From Burkholderiaceae bacterium (GTDB taxonomy: Bacteria; Pseudomonadota; Gammaproteobacteria; Burkholderiales; Burkholderiaceae_E), in contig JALQWJ010000039.1 in NCBI GenBank assembly GCA_023258775.1, positions 1-10,011 on the forward strand: a DNA stretch of 10,011 bases. Reading direction: 5' to 3'. A model generated the notes under the pieces. That model had not been told where the DNA came from. It searched no databases and saw only the letters and a program-made list of their open reading frames with translations. Both the position numbers and the translations under genes were made by a program. Every line of letters begins with the position of its first letter. Positions within the stretch are counted from its first letter, which is position 1. This document shows, piece by piece, positions 7,671 through 10,011 of this stretch.

Positions 7671-8597
7671 TTAAGCATAGGCCCAGTCTCTTGCGTAACG
7701 CGAAGGTGCTTTACTTCGCTCGGCAAAAGAAATTTCATCCCAGGCCGTCTGATCGGCAAGTAATGCCCTCAAGAGCTGATTATTCAACGCATGACCCGAC
7801 TTGTAGGCAGCGTACGATGCTAAAAGCGGCCTGCCCAGCAAGTAAAGATCTCCGATGGCATCGAGTAACTTGTGTTTGGCAAACTCATCATCCGTGCGCA
7901 GCCCCTCATCGTTGAGGACTCGAAATTCATCCATCACAATGGCATTGTCTAGGCTGCCGCCTTGTGCGAGGCCCGAAGCGCGCAAATGTTCGATGTCACG
8001 CATAAAGCCAAAGGTGCGCGCCCGGGCAACGGCATCGACGTAGGAGTCTTTGGAAAAGTCGACTTCGACTTCTTGCACCGTGCCATCGATAGCAGGGTGT
8101 TGAAAATCGATACCAAAACGCAACTTAAAACCGAAGTGTGGCTCCAGTCTCGCCCATTTGTCACCTTCTCGAACTTCAATGGGCTTGAGGACCTGAATGA
8201 AGCGCTTGGCTGCAGCCTGTTCAACCACGCCAGCAGCCCGAATCAAATAAACAAAAGAGCCCGAGGACCCGTCGAGAATAGGTATTTCTGGCGCATCGAC
8301 CTCGATATGCAAGTTGTCGATGCCAAGGCCAGCGAGTGCAGACATCAGGTGCTCGACCGTAGCCACCCGGGCGACCTGGCCATTATCGTCACTGATGCTT
8401 AGCGTTGAAGCCATTCGGGTGTCGTTGACAGCGTGAGCTTGCGCTGGAATTGCCAGCGCAGGCTCTAAGTCGGTACGCCAAAACACAATGCCACTATCGA
8501 CCGGCGCTGGCCGCAGACAAAGTCTTACCCGTTGCCCGCTATGCAGGCCAACGCCGGTGGTACAAACCGGCTCACGCAGGCTTCGCTGCCTTAGCAT
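7671..8597 (-). CDS. lpxC: UDP-3-O-acyl-N-acetylglucosamine deacetylase LpxC
   Basis: LpxC is the zinc deacetylase that makes the first committed step of lipid A synthesis in the cytoplasm. The 308-aa product matches the family length. The N-terminus ([19 protein letters not shown]) is typical. The general base lies in TVEHLMSAL, with E82 and zinc ligand H83. The other zinc ligands are in [14 protein letters not shown] (H242, D246) and the C-terminal catalytic His is in KSGHALNN (H269). [13 protein letters not shown] (103-115) is a further hallmark. The ATG at 8597 has only a GGGG stretch upstream. It follows the peroxiredoxin gene by 36 bases, and placement near ftsZ matches the dcw cluster end in many proteobacteria. 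Its presence shows a Gram-negative outer membrane. Confidence 0.97.
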   Translation of the reverse strand: MLRQRSLREPVCTTGVGLHSGQRVRLCLRPAPVDSGIVFWRTDLEPALAIPAQAHAVNDTRMASTLSISDDNGQVARVATVEHLMSALAGLGIDNLHIEVDAPEIPILDGSSGSFVYLIRAAGVVEQAAAKRFIQVLKPIEVREGDKWARLEPHFGFKLRFGIDFQHPAIDGTVQEVEVDFSKDSYVDAVARARTFGFMRDIEHLRASGLAQGGSLDNAIVMDEFRVLNDEGLRTDDEFAKHKLLDAIGDLYLLGRPLLASYAAYKSGHALNNQLLRALLADQTAWDEISFAERSKAPSRYARDWAYA

Positions 8598-8606
8598 CGC
8601 GCCCCG

Positions 8607-8635
8607 AAAAAACCCGCAAAGGCCCGCAAGGCCTT
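8607..8635 (-). terminator. Weak terminator-like hairpin between peroxiredoxin and lpxC
   Basis: On the minus strand AAGGCC (8635-8630) and GGCCTT (8624-8619) form a 6-bp stem with a 5-base loop, overlapping the peroxiredoxin stop. Six bases later comes a run of six T (8612-8607). The stretch also holds two adjacent near-repeats (CCTTGCGGG and CCTTTGCGGG). The gap between stem and T-run makes efficient termination doubtful; it may only attenuate read-through into lpxC. Confidence 0.3.
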
Positions 8636-9134
8636 AGAGCTTGGCAAGCATCGCTTCAGCGCTTGATACCTCAAACTTGCCAGGCGCTTCAAGGTTGAAC
8701 TGGGTGACGACGCCATCGTCGATCACCATTGAAAAGCGCTGACAACGAACACCTAAGCCACGGGCCGTTAGGTCAAGCTCAAGACCCATCGCTTTGGTCA
8801 GTTCGGCACTACCGTCGGCCATCATGCGAACTTTGCCTGCCGCCTGTTGCTCACGTCCCCAAGCGCCCATCACAAAAGCGTCATTCACCGAAACACACCA
8901 AATCTCATCGATCCCTTTTGCTTTCAAATCGGCGCCATGGCTGACATAGCCAGGCACATGCTGGGCCGAACAAGTTGGGGTGAAGGCGCCAGGAAGACCA
9001 AACACGGCAATCTTCTTACCTTTGACGATGTCGCTTGTCTTAAACGCATTGGGACCGACGCTGCAGCCATTGGCTTCAACATCGAAAAACTCAAAAAGGG
9101 TTGCTTCGGGCAGGTGATCGCCGACTTTAATCAT
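8634..9134 (-). CDS. Peroxiredoxin (AhpC/TSA, Prx5 type)
   Basis: A thiol peroxidase that reduces hydrogen peroxide or organic hydroperoxides, probably with glutathione, glutaredoxin or thioredoxin as reductant (family knowledge; reductant not determinable here). The protein is 166 aa from the ATG at 9134. The active site is GLPGAFTPTCSAQHVPGY with peroxidatic Cys at residue 55 and the conserved P48 and T52; the conserved active-site Arg is probably R130 in GVRCQRFSMVI. Other cysteines are C24, C80 and C131, any of which might act as a resolving residue. No signal peptide is seen. GGAG six bases before the ATG fixes the start; the frame is open to 9188 but the homology begins at MIKVGDHLPEATL. 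It lies between ftsZ and lpxC, a conserved placement in Burkholderiales. Confidence 0.92.
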   Translation of the reverse strand: MIKVGDHLPEATLFEFFDVEANGCSVGPNAFKTSDIVKGKKIAVFGLPGAFTPTCSAQHVPGYVSHGADLKAKGIDEIWCVSVNDAFVMGAWGREQQAAGKVRMMADGSAELTKAMGLELDLTARGLGVRCQRFSMVIDDGVVTQFNLEAPGKFEVSSAEAMLAKL

Positions 9135-9303
9135 GGGTTTCTCCGTGGGGTTAAAAGAGCGGGAGTGTATCGGGAAGACCGGGCGCAAGCGCCCGTTCCC
9201 CCGCCACTTGGAGGGTGGTTTGGCGAGCGCCTGGGGTGGGGTTCCAGGACGTCTCGCCGCATGAGCCCGCAGGGCCCTTCTGATTTACCAGGCTTAACCC
9301 TTC
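9135..9303. other. Intergenic region between ftsZ and the peroxiredoxin gene
   Basis: No gene is seen in these 169 bases. They hold the GGAG ribosome binding site of the peroxiredoxin gene (9141-9144, minus strand), a 7-bp inverted repeat at 9180-9195, and several short GC-rich self-complementary stretches (for example GGCG-AG-CGCC at 9222-9231 and GCCC-GCA-GGGC near 9267). A promoter for the peroxiredoxin gene probably lies here, but I found no convincing -35/-10 pair. Confidence 0.6.
9180..9195 (-). terminator. GC-rich hairpin downstream of ftsZ
   Basis: CGGGCGC and GCGCCCG form a perfect 7-bp inverted repeat around two bases (a tetraloop of CTTG if the last pair opens). It sits about 110 bases past the ftsZ stop. 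No T-run follows on the minus strand, so it is not a classical intrinsic terminator; it may stabilise the 3' end of the ftsZ transcript or act in the leader of the peroxiredoxin gene. Confidence 0.3.
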
Positions 9304-10011
9304 CTAATCAGCCTGCCTGCGCAAAAAGGCCGGTATATCGAGCTTTTCAACACCGCTTTCTTCCAGAGCAGCAACTCGGGCAGAGGCCGCAGCTCGCGGG
9401 TCACGCCAAACCGTCGGCGTGTCGAGATTGGGACTGTAGACACTGGAAGCCTGAGCGCTCGCTGCCTGGGCGTTAATCGGCATCCCGCTAGTGACCGATT
9501 GGGTGGGCGGTGCTGACATCGCTGCCTGGAATGCAGGTGATGGCACAGAGGGCGAGGAAAAAGCCGAAGGCGTGATTGGCGCAGGCGCAGGAGTTTGACT
9601 CAGCGACGGTTGGTGCAACATCGATCCGGAGTGGGCAGCACTTGGGGCTGCGTCATAGGTGCCTGTTCTTGGCAAAGCCACCGGCGAACTCACCAGGACT
9701 GGCGGCTTCGTCATGATCCGATTCCTGCCAATGCCGGTTGCAACAACCGTCACCCTCAGGCTGTCGCCCATGTTGTCGTCAAACACAGTACCGTGAATGA
9801 TGGTGGCATCGTCCGAACAGAATTCACGGATCGTGTTAATGACTTCATTGGTTTCGCGCAGCTTGAGGTTTTGCGCCGCGGTGATGTTTACGATCACGCC
9901 ACGCGCACCGTTTAGATCAACACCATCGAGCAAAGGCGACGCCACTGCCTGCTCGGCAGCGATACGCGCACGATCCATGCCCGCAGCCTCCCCGATGCCC
10001 ATCATCGCCTT
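9304..10011 (-). CDS. ftsZ: Cell division protein FtsZ (N-terminal part outside window)
   Basis: FtsZ is the tubulin-like GTPase that forms the cytokinetic Z-ring. The frame is open to the window edge (KAMMGIGEAAGMDRAR...), so about 235 C-terminal residues are present and the GTP-binding half (GGGTGTG loop) is missing. Seen are AEQAVASPLLDGVDLNGARGV split over fragment residues 19-38, then VNITAAQNLKL, EVINTIREF, a HGTVFDDNMGD stretch and RVTVVATGIG, all of the C-terminal subdomain. A long Ala/Ser/Pro-rich disordered linker follows (about residues 102-223). It ends in the conserved tail LDIPAFLRRQAD, the binding site for partners such as FtsA, ZipA and ZapD; zapD is also in this window. It is the last gene of the dcw cluster here. 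Confidence 0.97.
   Translation of the reverse strand, partial: KAMMGIGEAAGMDRARIAAEQAVASPLLDGVDLNGARGVIVNITAAQNLKLRETNEVINTIREFCSDDATIIHGTVFDDNMGDSLRVTVVATGIGRNRIMTKPPVLVSSPVALPRTGTYDAAPSAAHSGSMLHQPSLSQTPAPAPITPSAFSSPSVPSPAFQAAMSAPPTQSVTSGMPINAQAASAQASSVYSPNLDTPTVWRDPRAAASARVAALEESGVEKLDIPAFLRRQAD

Noticed and set aside
7962..8402. 146-aa open frame on the + strand inside lpxC
   Set aside because: Antisense to the LpxC core including zinc-site residues; no recognisable protein.
1..10011. Hidden defence system, mobile element, CRISPR array or biosynthetic cluster
   Set aside because: Every coding stretch is accounted for by conserved core genes in an order typical of Burkholderiales; no transposase, integrase, direct-repeat array, attachment site or tRNA is visible.

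Overview
The window is a 10 kb stretch of a bacterial core chromosome, most likely from a betaproteobacterium of the order Burkholderiales. The evidence is the protein sequences (ZapD, a SecA with a C-terminal SEC-C zinc motif, LpxC, a DciA-type DUF721 protein, a bifunctional-type ArgJ) together with the gene order ftsZ - peroxiredoxin - lpxC - dciA - secA - argJ - DUF815 ATPase - Nudix - yacG - zapD - coaE, which I recall as typical of that order. Base composition looks moderate (roughly mid-50s % GC by eye). Genus and family cannot be told from this window.

Layout, left to right. Positions 1-1464 (+ strand): the 3' part of coaE (its P-loop end lies outside the window), then zapD and yacG, each start codon overlapping the end of the previous gene, so this looks like one translationally coupled operon. 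Positions 1419-7130 (- strand, read from right to left): secA, argJ, a DUF815 AAA+ ATPase and a Nudix hydrolase, tightly packed and probably co-transcribed. The Nudix gene runs tail-to-tail into yacG with a 46-bp overlap. Positions 7131-7193: a short divergent intergenic region holding a perfect 16-bp palindrome. Positions 7194-7655 (+ strand): dciA, a short gene running against its neighbours and closed by a hairpin/T-run. Positions 7671-10011 (- strand): lpxC, a peroxiredoxin and the C-terminal two-thirds or so of ftsZ, cut by the window edge; this is the end of the division and cell-wall (dcw) cluster.

Functionally the genes serve growth and division: FtsZ and ZapD (Z-ring and its bundling factor), LpxC (first committed step of lipid A synthesis), SecA (protein export motor), DciA (replicative helicase loading), CoaE (last step of CoA synthesis), YacG (gyrase-binding zinc protein), ArgJ (acetyl recycling in arginine synthesis), a Nudix hydrolase (probable nucleotide-pool sanitiser) and a peroxidase. 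The one conserved gene without a known job is the DUF815 ATPase.

I see no mobile element, phage gene, CRISPR array, tRNA or rRNA, and no sign of an undescribed defence or biosynthetic system. The items most worth a second look are the palindrome between secA and dciA, the repeat-bearing C-terminal extension of the Nudix protein with its antisense overlap of yacG, and the DUF815 ATPase.
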